From contig PHAR01000008.1 in the NCBI GenBank assembly GCA_002840405.1, forward strand, positions 62,001 through 126,000: 64,000 nt of DNA, read 5' to 3'. The notes beneath the pieces are model-generated. The model ran no database searches and was not told where the DNA came from. It was given only the letters and a program-made list of their open reading frames with translations. The stretch is from Deltaproteobacteria bacterium HGW-Deltaproteobacteria-8. Its GTDB lineage: Bacteria > Desulfobacterota > Desulfovibrionia > Desulfovibrionales > Desulfovibrionaceae. Shown here piece by piece: positions 25,865 through 34,694 of this stretch (positions are counted from its first letter, which is position 1; every line of letters starts with the position of its first letter). The position numbers and the translations under genes are program-made.

Positions 25865-27638
25865 CGGGGGCTTCCTCAACGGGAGCTTCTTCGGCCTTCT
25901 CAGCGGGGGCTTCTTCGGCCTTCTCGCTGGAGGCGTCTTCGATCTTGGCGCGGAGCAGGTCGCCCAGGTTGCTGCCGGTCTCAGGACCGGAGGTGCGGAA
26001 CTCCTTGGGCTTCTTGCGCTCCTCTTCTTCCTTGATCTGCTTGATGGACAAGCCCAGGCGGCGCTCGTCGGCGCTCACGTGGATGACCTTGGCCTCGATG
26101 TTGACGCCTTCCTTGAAGAGCTCAGAGGGGCTCTTGATCTTCTTGCGGCTGATCTCGGACACGTGGACCAGGCCCTCAATGCCCTCCTCAACCTCGACGA
26201 ACAGGCCGAAGTCGGTGATGTTGGTCACCAGGCCGGTGATGAGGGTGCCCACGGGGTACTTGCCCGGCACCTTCAGCCACGGATCTTCGGAGAGCTGCTT
26301 GATGCCCAAGGTGAACTTCTCGTTCTCCTTGTCCACGGTCAGCACCTTGGCCTGCACGACGTCGCCGATCTTGAAGACTTCGCTCGGGTGGCGGATCTTC
26401 TTGGTCCAGCTGATGTCGGACACGTGGATCAGGCCGTCGATGCCCTCCTCGATGCCGATGAACACGCCGAACTCGGTGATGTTCTTGATGGCGCCCTCAA
26501 GGATGGTTCCTTCGGGGTACTTCTCAGCCACCACGTCCCAGGGATTCGGCTTGATCTGCTTCATGCCCAGGCTGATGCGCTTCTTGTCGGGATCGACGCC
26601 GAGGACAATGACCTCGACCTCGTCTCCGGCACGCACCATCTGCGAGGGGTGACGCAGCTTGCGGGTCCAGCTCATCTCGGAGATGTGGACCAAGCCTTCG
26701 ACGCCGGCCTCAAGCTCCACAAAGGCGCCGTAGTCGGCGAGATTGGTGACCTTGCCCGTGAAACGGGAGCCCTGCGGGTACTTGCCCGCGATGTTTTCCC
26801 AGGGATCGCTCACGAGCTGCTTCAGGCCGAGGGAAACCTTCTGGCCCTCGCGGTCGAAGTGCAGGACCTTGAGGTCCAGCTCATCGCCCAGGGCAACCAT
26901 CTCCTTGGGGTGACGGATGCGCTTCCAGCTCATGTCGGTGATATGCAGCAGGCCGTCCAAGCCACCCAGGTCGATGAACACGCCGTACTCGGTGATGTTC
27001 TTGACCTTGCCCTTGACCACCTGGCCTTCGCCCAGGGTCTCGAGCAGGGCGCCGCGCTGCTCGCTGCGCTGCTCTTCGAGGAGCACGCGGCGGGAAACGA
27101 TGACGTTGCTGCGGCGACGGTTGATCTTCAGAATCTTGAAGTCGAAGTCCTGTCCGACCAGGGCGTCCATGTCCGGCACGGGCCGCAGATCAACGTGGGA
27201 GCCGGGCAGGAAGGCCTCGACTCCGCCGAGATCGACGGTGTAGCCACCCTTGATGCGGCGGACGATGCGTCCGGTAACGGTGCCGTTCTTCTCCTGGGAA
27301 TCCTCCAGGCGGTCGAACAGCTGCATGCGCTTGGCCTTGTCGCGCGAGAGGTGGATGGTGCCTTCGTTCTCGTCCTTGTTGGACACGAAGACGTCCACCG
27401 TGTCGCCCACGGCCACGGTCATATTGCCCTCGGCGTCGAGGAACTCCGAGACGGCGATCTGCCCTTCGGACTTGAAGTTCACGTCGATAAGCACGTGATC
27501 CTTGCCGATCTTGACAACGGTTCCCGGCACGATTGTGCCTTCGTCGAGGTCTCCAAAGTCGGACTTGAGGTAATCCTCAAGGGCATCCTCGAAATTGAGG
27601 TCCATTTCCTGATCTAAGCCTTTCTTGGTTTTTTCCAT
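25845..27638 (-). CDS. rpsA: 30S ribosomal protein S1
   Basis: A 597-residue protein with six S1 (OB-fold) RNA-binding repeats, each with a GxVxxITxxGxFVxLxxxxGLxHxS pattern, and an acidic Glu/Ala/Pro tail (repeats of EEAPxEKA and EEAPVE). S1 binds mRNA at the 30S platform and helps initiation. The ATG at 27638 follows GGAGG at 5-nt spacing, while an in-frame start at 27668 lacks one. The 349-bp gap upstream (27639-27987) shows only short palindromic pieces; I see no certain promoter there. sppA overlaps the 3' end by 20 bp. Confidence 0.96.
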   Translation of the reverse strand: MEKTKKGLDQEMDLNFEDALEDYLKSDFGDLDEGTIVPGTVVKIGKDHVLIDVNFKSEGQIAVSEFLDAEGNMTVAVGDTVDVFVSNKDENEGTIHLSRDKAKRMQLFDRLEDSQEKNGTVTGRIVRRIKGGYTVDLGGVEAFLPGSHVDLRPVPDMDALVGQDFDFKILKINRRRSNVIVSRRVLLEEQRSEQRGALLETLGEGQVVKGKVKNITEYGVFIDLGGLDGLLHITDMSWKRIRHPKEMVALGDELDLKVLHFDREGQKVSLGLKQLVSDPWENIAGKYPQGSRFTGKVTNLADYGAFVELEAGVEGLVHISEMSWTRKLRHPSQMVRAGDEVEVIVLGVDPDKKRISLGMKQIKPNPWDVVAEKYPEGTILEGAIKNITEFGVFIGIEEGIDGLIHVSDISWTKKIRHPSEVFKIGDVVQAKVLTVDKENEKFTLGIKQLSEDPWLKVPGKYPVGTLITGLVTNITDFGLFVEVEEGIEGLVHVSEISRKKIKSPSELFKEGVNIEAKVIHVSADERRLGLSIKQIKEEEERKKPKEFRTSGPETGSNLGDLLRAKIEDASSEKAEEAPAEKAEEAPVEEAPVEESGN

Positions 27639-27987
27639 GATTGCCTCCAACGACACTCCCTCGGACAAATGTATTTGCGCTGTATTTTAGACATCCAGCC
27701 ACACGCGGCCCCGGCCCGTTTCCGAGGCGAGCGGGTCCGTGTCCACGGCGGTCGGCCTGTTTAGACCGGTTCCAGACGCCATGACGCCAAAGTAGATTGC
27801 GGGGTCATCCTCAATAGATGGCCCCTGAAAGACGGTATGGGTATACCAATTGGCCACGGCTGTAAACTAAATTCCGCCCCCGGCCCTCTGCCGATTGCCC
27901 GCCGATTGCCCGCGAACATGCCCTATGGTATACTGAAATCCGTTGCGCGAAGCAACACGCCAGGCCATCCCAACCAGCGGAGCCCCC

Positions 27988-28581
27988 ATGCCCGATCTCA
28001 ATGCCCCTGCCCTGCGCCCGCGCTGCCCCTGGTGCGGCCAGGACCCTATTTACGTGCGCTACCACGACCAGGAATGGGGTTCTCCCCTGCACGACGACCG
28101 CGCCCTGTTCGAGCTGCTCGTGCTCGAAGGCGCGCAGGCGGGCCTCAACTGGCTTTTGGTGCTCAAGAAGCGCGAGGGCTACCGCCGGGCCTTTGCTGGC
28201 CTGGAGCCGGAAACCGTGGCGCGGCTCACCGAGGCCGACGCCGAGCGCCTGCGGCTGGATGCGGGCATCGTGCGCAACCGCCAGAAGATCGCCTCGGCCA
28301 TCAACAACGCCCGCGCCTTCCTGGCCGTGGCCGAGGCCTTCGGCTCCTTTGACGCCTACCTCTGGCGCTTCGTGGACGGCGCGCCCCTTCAGAACGCCTG
28401 GACCGAACTCAGGCAGGTGCCCGCGCGCACGGCCATCAGCGACGCCCTGTCCAAGGACCTGCAGGCGCGCGGCTTCAAGTTCGTGGGCTCCACCATCATG
28501 TACGCCTTCATGCAGTCCGCCGGGCTGGTCAACGACCACCTGACGGGCTGCTTCCGCCACCGCGAGCTGGGCGGGGGCTGA
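27988..28581 (+). CDS. tag: DNA-3-methyladenine glycosylase I
   Basis: A 197-residue Tag protein that excises 3-methyladenine from alkylated DNA. It shows the zinc site typical of the family: Cys in RCPWCGQDP and His in YHDQEWG at the N terminus, and H...C in NDHLTGCFRH at the C terminus. LFELLVLEGAQAGLNWLLVLKKR holds the HhH-like catalytic region with the base-binding Glu. The ATG at 27988 is favoured by AGCGGAG upstream and by the position of the zinc Cys. The BON-domain gene converges 2 bp after its stop. Confidence 0.94.
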   Translation: MPDLNAPALRPRCPWCGQDPIYVRYHDQEWGSPLHDDRALFELLVLEGAQAGLNWLLVLKKREGYRRAFAGLEPETVARLTEADAERLRLDAGIVRNRQKIASAINNARAFLAVAEAFGSFDAYLWRFVDGAPLQNAWTELRQVPARTAISDALSKDLQARGFKFVGSTIMYAFMQSAGLVNDHLTGCFRHRELGGG

Positions 28582-28583
28582 GG

Positions 28584-29165
28584 CTACTTCTTCCGGGGCG
28601 GAAGCAGCAGCGAGACCACGTCGGTAACGCCCTTGACCGCCTTGGCGTGGGCCACGGAGCGGTCGATGTCCTTCTGGCTGCGCACCATGCCGATCAAGTA
28701 GACCTTGCCGCCAAAGACTTCGGCCTCCACCTGGGTGGCGCTGATGTTCTTGTCGCCCACCAGGGCCGCGCGCAGCTTGGCCGCGATCTCCACGTCCGCC
28801 GCCGTGGTGTCGGATGCGCCCGGAGCCTCCCAGTGGGTCGACACGGAGCGGACGCCCTTGGTCTTCTTGGCCGTGGCCACGGCGAAGTCCTTGAACTTCT
28901 CGTCCGCCAGCTGGCCCAGCAGCGTGACCCTGCCCACGTAGCAGTAGACCTTCACGGCCAGGCCGAGCTTGCCGTCGCGATTCACCAGGTCGCTTTTGAT
29001 GGAGGTGCTGATCTTCTTGTCCGCCGTGATGGTGCCCACGCTGCGCTCGTCGCGCGCGGCGTCGTAGATGGCGCCCCAGGGCGTGAAGGCGCTGGCCGGC
29101 TTGGCCGGAAGGGCAAGGGCCACGGCCAGGGCAAGTGCCGCGAGGACGAATATCTTGCGCTGCAT
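28584..29165 (-). CDS. Secreted two-BON-domain protein
   Basis: A 193-residue protein with a signal peptide (MQRKIFVLAALALAVALAL, probably cut after PASA) and two BON domains (about 50-115 and 120-190). Each shows the alternating strand-helix pattern with a conserved Gly (YVGRVTLLGQL and FGGKVYLIGMV). BON proteins bind phospholipid or link envelope layers, usually in the periplasm or outer membrane. No lipobox is seen. The ATG at 29165 follows GGAG; an upstream TTG is less likely. It converges with tag. Confidence 0.88.
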   Translation of the reverse strand: MQRKIFVLAALALAVALALPAKPASAFTPWGAIYDAARDERSVGTITADKKISTSIKSDLVNRDGKLGLAVKVYCYVGRVTLLGQLADEKFKDFAVATAKKTKGVRSVSTHWEAPGASDTTAADVEIAAKLRAALVGDKNISATQVEAEVFGGKVYLIGMVRSQKDIDRSVAHAKAVKGVTDVVSLLLPPRKK

Positions 29166-29325
29166 GGGCTGCTCCAAGGCTTGAGGTTGCGGAATCTCAC
29201 ATCCTTATGCCCAAGGGGGCGCCCCCCGTCAACGAGCGAGACGGCACCGGCTAGGGCGTGTTGACCGGGGAGCGCGAAGTCCGTACTGTGCGCGCCCAAG
29301 CCAAACAATACATTCGAGGTGACAT

Positions 29326-29808
29326 ATGTCCGATTGCCCCTGCGGCTCCGCCAAGCCTTTCGACGCCTGCTGCGGCCCCATCATCGACGGAACCATCCCC
29401 GCGCCCACGGCCGAGGCGCTCATGCGCTCACGCTACAGCGCCTACGTCAATGTCGACGTGCCCTACCTGGAGAAGAGCCTGGCCCCGGAAGAGCGCCACG
29501 ACTTCGACCCGGCCCAGGCCAAGCAGTGGGCCGAGACCTCCACCTGGCTCGGGCTCACCATCCACTCGGTGAAGGACGGCGGCGAGGCCGACCAGACCGG
29601 GCAGGTGGACTTCACCGCGTCCTACGAATACCAGGGCGCGCGCCAGGACCACCGCGAGGTGGCCCAGTTCAAGCGCCTGGACGGGGTGTGGCACTACACC
29701 GACGGCAAGATGCGCTCCCATGACCCCATCGTGCGCGGACCCAAGACCGGCCGCAACGACCCCTGCCCCTGCGGCTCGGGCAAGAAGTTCAAGAAGTGCT
29801 GCGGCTAG
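29326..29808 (+). CDS. YchJ/UPF0225-like protein with SEC-C zinc motifs at both ends
   Basis: A 160-residue protein. [13 protein letters not shown] at the start and [13 protein letters not shown] at the end are SEC-C zinc-binding motifs like the one at the SecA C terminus. The middle ([23 protein letters not shown] and the strand-rich [11 protein letters not shown]) is the NTF2-like YchJ core. The function of YchJ proteins is not established. The ATG follows GAGGTGACAT. A terminator at 29886-29924 ends the transcript. Confidence 0.9.
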   Translation: MSDCPCGSAKPFDACCGPIIDGTIPAPTAEALMRSRYSAYVNVDVPYLEKSLAPEERHDFDPAQAKQWAETSTWLGLTIHSVKDGGEADQTGQVDFTASYEYQGARQDHREVAQFKRLDGVWHYTDGKMRSHDPIVRGPKTGRNDPCPCGSGKKFKKCCG

Positions 29809-29885
29809 AAGGCTGAGAGACAGGGGCGCCGCCCCTGCACCCCGCCGAGGGGAATGATTTCCCCCGGACCCCCTCTGCCAAAACG

Positions 29886-29924
29886 AAAGGCTCCTTCCAG
29901 CGCACAGCCGGAGGGAGCCTTTTG
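29886..29924. terminator. Rho-independent terminator
   Basis: AAAGGCTCCTTCC pairs with GGAGGGAGCCTTTT, with an A-rich 5' side. It lies between the YchJ-like gene and the convergent small membrane protein gene. Confidence 0.8.
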
Positions 29925-29954
29925 CTTTGGGAGGGAATGCGCCTGGTGTCGGGG

Positions 29955-30242
29955 TCAGGCGTGGGCCGTGGGCTCTGCCGGTGGGTCGGTGAAGCGCGTT
30001 GGCAGCTCCTTGATGCGCCAGAGCATGATGGCTCCGGCATTGAACATAATGTATGCCGACAGCATTCTGCTTGCAAGACGGCTCCCCCTGTACGTGCGCC
30101 ACGCGAGCAGCAGTATAACAACAGTTGCAACTGTCGTTATTGTCAGTGTTGTATATTGTCCGCTGCTCTTACGCGCTGCGACAAAAACTCCCCACAACGA
30201 CAGGCCGCAGTAGATCTCGACAACATGCCATGCTCCTTTCAC
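29955..30242 (-). CDS. Small membrane protein, candidate immunity protein to the Rhs tip
   Basis: A 95-residue protein with three likely membrane helices (about 9-24, 33-48 and 58-78) and a polar C terminus. It is not a family I recognise. It starts at a GTG (30242) preceded by TAGGAGA, 36 bp downstream of the Rhs toxin-tip frame on the same strand. That place is usual for immunity genes of polymorphic toxins. Local sequence is more AT-rich than the surroundings. Immunity function is inferred from position and membrane nature only. Confidence 0.5.
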   Translation of the reverse strand: MKGAWHVVEIYCGLSLWGVFVAARKSSGQYTTLTITTVATVVILLLAWRTYRGSRLASRMLSAYIMFNAGAIMLWRIKELPTRFTDPPAEPTAHA

Positions 30243-30278
30243 GTGTTGTTCTCCTATAATACTTGTGCGAAACGGTTG

Positions 30279-30833
30279 CTATTTTCTATTTTTCCAATCG
30301 CCATAGATGCGGAATGGTGTGGTGATGTCAAAACTAAGTGGAATACGGGTCTCTGCCGATCTTGGATCATCTCCGAATGGTACTGTGATAGCCTTCGGAA
30401 TCGGAACGGAGAAGTCGGTTATAATCGGCTCTGCACCCTTATGGATGCCAATTGGCATGTAGTCCCCCTGTAGGGTACCATTCTCGTCACACTTTGCCCA
30501 ATTGCAGAAGTAAGGCTTGTTGCCATCGCTTTCCAGCCCCCACATGTCCACCCGATTGACCGGATCATCGACGCAATACCCATACCAGTCCTTGTCGCCA
30601 CCTTTTTCCCGCAAGGGGTCGAGTGCCGTGAAGCGCCCGGTGTCGGCGTCGTAGTCGCGCCAGACAAAACGCGTCAGCCCGGTGTCCGGGTCGTGCAGCC
30701 CGCCCGCGAAGCCCAGCGGCAGGCGCACCACATTGCCCTGTTGCGACAGCAGGTTGCCGAAGCTGTCGTATTGCATTGCCTGTACAACATCGCCGTCAAC
30801 CGTGGCAAGGGCCCGTGGCGTTGGGGTCCGCAA
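30279..30833 (-). pseudogene. Orphan Rhs C-terminal fragment with variable toxin tip
   Basis: A 184-codon frame. Residues 16-100 carry the Rhs core end: YDSFGNLLSQQGN, FAGGLHDPDTGLTRFVWRDYD, TGRFTALDPL, WYGYCVDDPVNRVDMWGL. The final DPVNRVDMWGL marks the junction to the variable tip, here about 75 residues (ESDGNKPYFCNWAKCDENG to the end) of unrecognised type. The protein's start is missing: the frame opens at TTG (30833), a stop lies at 30858-30860, and the dispersed repeat sits just upstream. Full Rhs proteins exceed 1000 residues, so this is a truncated or displaced tip module. Confidence 0.75.
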
Positions 30834-30863
30834 TACGCTCAGGCAGCACCATGGCCCTCACAA

Positions 30864-30908
30864 GCCGAAAGGGCTGTCTCAGGTTCCTCCTGAGACAGCC
30901 CTTTCGGC
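30864..30908. repeat. Dispersed repeat, copy C: core hairpin
   Basis: The 45-bp perfect hairpin (arm GCCGAAAGGGCTGTCTCAGG, loop TTCCT) has the same design as copies A, B and D, but the T-A pair at arm position 15 is changed to C-G on both sides. This copy lacks the longer flanking modules and sits between two minus-strand genes, right at the broken 5' end of the Rhs fragment. Confidence 0.8.
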
Positions 30909-30940
30909 GCGAGTGCGGGGTCCGGGGGCCTCAGGCCCCT

Positions 30941-31015
30941 GGCGGGGTTCAGGGGCGGAGCCCCTGGCGGGGTCAAGGGGCGGAGCCCCTGGCGGGGTCA
31001 AGGGGCGGAGCCCCT
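30941..31015. repeat. Three tandem 25-bp GC-rich repeats
   Basis: Units at 30941-30965, 30966-30990 and 30991-31015 all begin GGCGGGGT and end GGGGCGGAGCCCCT; the last two are identical. They follow copy C of the dispersed hairpin and end 18 bp before the stop of the downstream stress-protein gene. Each unit holds a small AGGGGCGGAGCCCCT palindrome. Confidence 0.85.
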
Positions 31016-31032
31016 GGCCCGCCCTGCCCTGC

Positions 31033-31905
31033 CTAGCGGCTGACCCAGAGGGCCGCGCCGGTGAGCTTGCGGAACAGGGCCATGGTCACAGAGCCCGCGA
31101 AGAGCTGCGCGAGGGTGCCCTTGTGCCGTTCCGAGCGCCCCACGGCCACGGCCGCGTAGCGGCCCCGGTCGGCCTCGCGCATGATGGCCTGGGCCACGTT
31201 GTCGGACTGCATGAGCCGGGTCTTGATGAGCCTGGACGGGAAGCCGTTCTCCTCCAGGGCATCGATGGCCGCGCCGAACAGCCCTTCGGTGCTCTGGGAG
31301 GCGTCGGACTTGCGCAGCACGCGCAGGATGGTCACGGTGTGGTCGGTCTCGCCCTGGAGGATATAGCCCACGTGGTCGGCCATGCGGCGGCTCGGCTCGG
31401 AGTCGTCCACGCACAAAAGCACGCCCTTGCGGTCGTACTCCACGTCGCGGCAGAGCCACAGCGGGAAGGCGAACTTCTCGTGCAGCATCTCCTCGCTGGC
31501 GCTCTTGTCCAGGAAGTTTTCCAGGCGCAGCATGCCGCGTCGGCCAAAGACCACGGCGTCGTACATCCCGCTTTCGCCCTCTTTGACGATGTCCTGGATG
31601 CGCGAGAAGTTGCGCGACACGATCTTGTCGTCCACCTGCGCGGGGTTGAACCCGCCCTGAACAAAGATGCCCCGGGCGGCCTCCATGGCCCGCTTGCCGG
31701 ACTGGATGATGAGCTCGGCGGCCTCCTCGCTCTTGCGCAAGGTCTCGTAGTTGGCCTCCTCGGCCCAGACCGCCGGGGGCTGCGGCGCGGTGTTGAACAG
31801 GGTCAGGCGCACGTCATCCTTGTGCTTGAAGAAGGCGCAGACAAAGCGCAGGCCGAAGTGGGCCGTGGGGTCCTCGCTGATGGTCACGAGCAGGTGCTTA
31901 TTCAT
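31033..31905 (-). CDS. Tandem universal stress protein
   Basis: A 290-residue protein with two UspA-like halves. The N-terminal half starts HLLVTISEDPTAHFGLRFVCAFF and the C-terminal half starts GVLLCVDDSEPSRRMADHVG. The second half ends GRSERHKGTLAQLFAGSVTMALF, a G-x-S...GS motif consistent with nucleotide binding; the first half has GRRGMLRLENFL, which is less canonical. Such tandem Usp proteins are cytoplasmic and stress-linked. The gene precedes the repeat block on the minus strand and seems monocistronic. Confidence 0.82.
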   Translation of the reverse strand: MNKHLLVTISEDPTAHFGLRFVCAFFKHKDDVRLTLFNTAPQPPAVWAEEANYETLRKSEEAAELIIQSGKRAMEAARGIFVQGGFNPAQVDDKIVSRNFSRIQDIVKEGESGMYDAVVFGRRGMLRLENFLDKSASEEMLHEKFAFPLWLCRDVEYDRKGVLLCVDDSEPSRRMADHVGYILQGETDHTVTILRVLRKSDASQSTEGLFGAAIDALEENGFPSRLIKTRLMQSDNVAQAIMREADRGRYAAVAVGRSERHKGTLAQLFAGSVTMALFRKLTGAALWVSR

Positions 31906-31997
31906 TGGGCCTCGCTTATTCTGAGCGTCGAACTTCCGCTGCGCCCCGGAAGCCGCAGGGTGTGGACTCCTGCGGTCCGTACGTGTCTGTTCTGGCG

Positions 31998-32240
31998 CTA
32001 AACCGCCGAGACGACGATATAGTCCCCAAAGTCCGAAGTGAGGAGAAAGTCCTTGCCGCCGGAGCTGACGATGAACTCGTTGCCGGGAAAAAGTTCGCAG
32101 GTGGCATTGAAGTCATCGTTGAGCATGATGTCCTTGGCCTCGCCGTTGGTATCGAAGCGAATGGTGGTGCCGTCGTCCAGGCGCAGCAGGTCCTCGGAAT
32201 GCATGGTCACGGGCAGGTCCTTCTGGGAATAGTCGGCCAT
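31998..32240 (-). CDS. Hypothetical 80-residue acidic protein
   Basis: Not a named family. It is short, strand-rich and acidic: MADYSQKDLPVTMHSEDLLRL, then TIRFDTNGEAKDIM, CELFPGNEFIVSSGGKDFLL and YIVVSAV. The pattern of paired strands suggests a small beta barrel. The ATG at 32240 is preceded by GGAG at 9 nt. It lies between the stress protein and the pilus ATPases, with gaps of 92 and 138 bp, and is probably its own unit. Confidence 0.6.
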   Translation of the reverse strand: MADYSQKDLPVTMHSEDLLRLDDGTTIRFDTNGEAKDIMLNDDFNATCELFPGNEFIVSSGGKDFLLTSDFGDYIVVSAV

Positions 32241-32378
32241 GGCTTTCGTCTCCTTGCGCGTTGGTCCGGACGGCCAACAGGGCCCTCCGGGTCGATTTCG
32301 GGTCTGTTTGGCTTTTCCATACCCCAAAACGCACGCAATGGGAACAGGTTACCCATTGAAAGGCGGACCCGAAACCTG

Positions 32379-33551
32379 TTATTTTCCCGCCGGAGCCTCG
32401 TCCACCAAGCCCTCGATGACCAGACTCGTGACCTTCTCGCCCTTGACGGTTTTGGCGCGGTCGATCATCTGCCCCAGGCGCGAGCGATCGCTGGCCGAGA
32501 GCAGGGCCGTTTCCTCGGTGATGGTCCCGGCCTCGAACAGGGTCAGGAAATGCTGGTCAAAGGTCTGCATGCCCACCGTGCTTCCGTTTTCCAGCACGTT
32601 ATAGAAGGTCTTGTCGCCGCTCTCGCCCTGGAGGATGAGCTCCTTCACGCGCAGGGTGTTCTTCAAGACCTCGAAGGCGGCCACGCGCCCGCCGCCCTCG
32701 CGCGGGAGCAGGCGCTGGGACACGATGAAGCGCAGGCTCTCGGCCAGGCGCATGCGGATGAGCCGCTCCTCGCCCGGGCCGAACAGGCCCAGGATGCGGC
32801 CGATGGTGCTGCCGGCGTCGGTGGTGTGCAGGGTGGAGAGCACCAGGTGCCCGGTGCCAGCTGCCTGGAGCGCGATCTCCATGGTCTCGGGGTCGCGGAT
32901 CTCGCCCACCAGGATGACCTTGGGCCCCTGGCGGAAGGCGGCGCGCAGGCCCGAGGCGAAGGTGTCGAAGTCGATGCCCAGCTCGCGCTGGTTCACGGTG
33001 CCCATCTTGTGCGGATGGGTGAACTCCACCGGGTCCTCCAGGGTCACGATGTGCCCGGCGTAGTTGGAGTTGATGCGGTCGATGAGGGCGGCCAGCGAGT
33101 TGGACTTGCCCGAGCCCGTGCCGCCGGTGACCAGGATCAGCCCGTGCTTCTCGGTGACCATCTCCTGGAAGGCCGCTGGCAGGCCCAGCTCCTCCATGGT
33201 CGGGATCTTCGAGGGCAGGCGGCGCAGGACCATGGCCAGGCTGCCGCGCTGGCTGAAGATATTGGCGCGGAAGCGGCCCCGGCCGGGGATGGCGTAGGAC
33301 AGGTCGCAGGAGCCCTTGGCGGCCAGGGTCTTCTGCAGGCGCAGGTTCTCGCCCATGAGCGCCACGGCCATGGCCTTGGTGACTAGGGCCGAGAGCTTGC
33401 CCAGGTCGGGCGTGGTCACGGCGTCCTTGAGGTGGCCGTCAACCTCAGCCTGGATGGGCTTGCCGGTGGTGGCGATGATGTCGGCCACGTTGGGGAAGAG
33501 GTCGAGCACCTGGGCCATGAGCCCATCGAGCTGGGCGCGGGTCATGTTCAC
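32379..33551 (-). CDS. PilT/PilU-type retraction ATPase, second copy
   Basis: A 390-residue hexameric secretion ATPase. Walker A is GGTGSGKSNSLAAL (an Asn replaces the usual second Thr after Ser), the Asp box is VTLEDPVEF, and Walker B is VILVGEIRDPETM; the His box is STLHTTDAGSTI. It starts at a GTG (33551) with AAGGAGG upstream, just after the stop of the first PilT. An ~85-residue divergent N-terminal domain precedes the core. PilU-like accessory retraction ATPases often lie behind pilT, so that role is likely. Confidence 0.85.
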   Translation of the reverse strand: MNMTRAQLDGLMAQVLDLFPNVADIIATTGKPIQAEVDGHLKDAVTTPDLGKLSALVTKAMAVALMGENLRLQKTLAAKGSCDLSYAIPGRGRFRANIFSQRGSLAMVLRRLPSKIPTMEELGLPAAFQEMVTEKHGLILVTGGTGSGKSNSLAALIDRINSNYAGHIVTLEDPVEFTHPHKMGTVNQRELGIDFDTFASGLRAAFRQGPKVILVGEIRDPETMEIALQAAGTGHLVLSTLHTTDAGSTIGRILGLFGPGEERLIRMRLAESLRFIVSQRLLPREGGGRVAAFEVLKNTLRVKELILQGESGDKTFYNVLENGSTVGMQTFDQHFLTLFEAGTITEETALLSASDRSRLGQMIDRAKTVKGEKVTSLVIEGLVDEAPAGK

Positions 33552-34616
33552 TTAGGCGTCCTCCTTCTTCTGGCCGCCGATCTTTTCCTTATTCTGGGCC
33601 TGGGCCAGGCCGTCCTCGGGGCTGATGATCCCCTCCTTGATGAGCCGCATGATCTCGTCGTCCAGCGTCTGCATGCCCTGGTCGCGCCCGGTCTGGAGCA
33701 CGCTCGCCAGCTGGTGGGTCTTGCCCTCGCGGATCAGGTTGCGCACGCTGGGGATGGCCATGAGGATCTCCTGCGCGGCCACGCGCCCCGGCTTGTCGAT
33801 GCGCTTGAAAAGCGTCTGGGAGACCACGGCGCGCAGGGACTCGGCCAGGCTGGTGCGGATCTGGGCCTGGGCGTCCTCGGGGAAGACCTCGATGATGCGG
33901 TCGATGGTCTTGGCCGCGCTCTGGGTGTGCAGGGTGGAGAAGACCAGGTGCCCGGTCTCCGCGGCCTCCAGGGCCAGGGTGATGGTCTCCAGGTCGCGCA
34001 TCTCGCCCACCAGGATGATGTCCGGGTCCTCGCGCAGGGCGCCGCGCAGGGCGGCCTTGAAGCTGTTGGTGTGGCGGCCCACCTCGCGCTGGTTCACCAG
34101 GCAGCCCTGGGACTGGTGCACGAACTCGATGGGGTCCTCCACGGTCAGGATGTGGTCGCGCCGGTTCTTGTTGGCGTGGTCGATGATGGCCGCCAGCGTG
34201 GTGGACTTGCCACTGCCCGTGGGTCCGGTGACGAGAACCAGGCCCTTGTTCAGCATGGCCAGGTCGCTCAGGCGCTTGGGCAGGCCCAGCTGCTCCACGG
34301 TCAGGATCTCCTGGGGAATCTCGCGGAACACGGCGGCGATGCCCCGGTGCTGCATGAAGAAGTTGACGCGATAGCGCGCCAGGCCCGGCACCTCGTGGGC
34401 GAAGTCCACGTCTCCGGTCTCCTCAAACTGCTTGACCTTGGCCTCGGGCGTGATCTCGTAGAGCAGGGCCTTCAGCTCGTCGTGCTCGAAGACCTTGAAC
34501 TTCACCTTCTGCAGCTGGCCGCGCAGGCGCAAGAGCGGCTGCGAGCCGCTGGTCAGGTGCAGGTCGCTTCCGCCATACTGGTGCAGCATCTCAAAAAATG
34601 CGTTGATCTGGGCCAT
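33552..34616 (-). CDS. pilT: Type IV pilus retraction ATPase PilT
   Basis: A 354-residue protein of normal PilT length. Motifs: Walker A GPTGSGKSTTLAAI, Asp box VEDPIEF, Walker B IILVGEMRDLETI and His box STLHTQSAAKTIDRI. The C-terminal AIRNLIREGK-like helix (here SVRNLIREGKTHQL) is typical of PilT and needed for retraction. It depolymerises pilin into the membrane, driving twitching. GGAGG lies 9 nt before the ATG. It follows the three prepilin genes and overlaps closely with the pilU-like gene. Confidence 0.93.
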   Translation of the reverse strand: MAQINAFFEMLHQYGGSDLHLTSGSQPLLRLRGQLQKVKFKVFEHDELKALLYEITPEAKVKQFEETGDVDFAHEVPGLARYRVNFFMQHRGIAAVFREIPQEILTVEQLGLPKRLSDLAMLNKGLVLVTGPTGSGKSTTLAAIIDHANKNRRDHILTVEDPIEFVHQSQGCLVNQREVGRHTNSFKAALRGALREDPDIILVGEMRDLETITLALEAAETGHLVFSTLHTQSAAKTIDRIIEVFPEDAQAQIRTSLAESLRAVVSQTLFKRIDKPGRVAAQEILMAIPSVRNLIREGKTHQLASVLQTGRDQGMQTLDDEIMRLIKEGIISPEDGLAQAQNKEKIGGQKKEDA

Positions 34617-34694
34617 GGCCTGGGGCCTCCTGATGGGTGCTATTGGATACGCGAGGCGATCCCTTTAGCTCCATCTATACCTGGGGCCTACTGG

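Noticed and set aside
25764-27617. Long plus-strand open frame opposite rpsA
   Set aside because: Shadow of the six S1 repeats; its repeat pattern mirrors them and it has no ribosome site.
27770-27860. Promoter for rpsA on the minus strand
   Set aside because: TTTACA-like and TATA-like pieces exist but with poor spacing; not convincing enough to annotate.
30941-31015. CRISPR array
   Set aside because: Units are tandem without spacers, and no cas genes are in the window.
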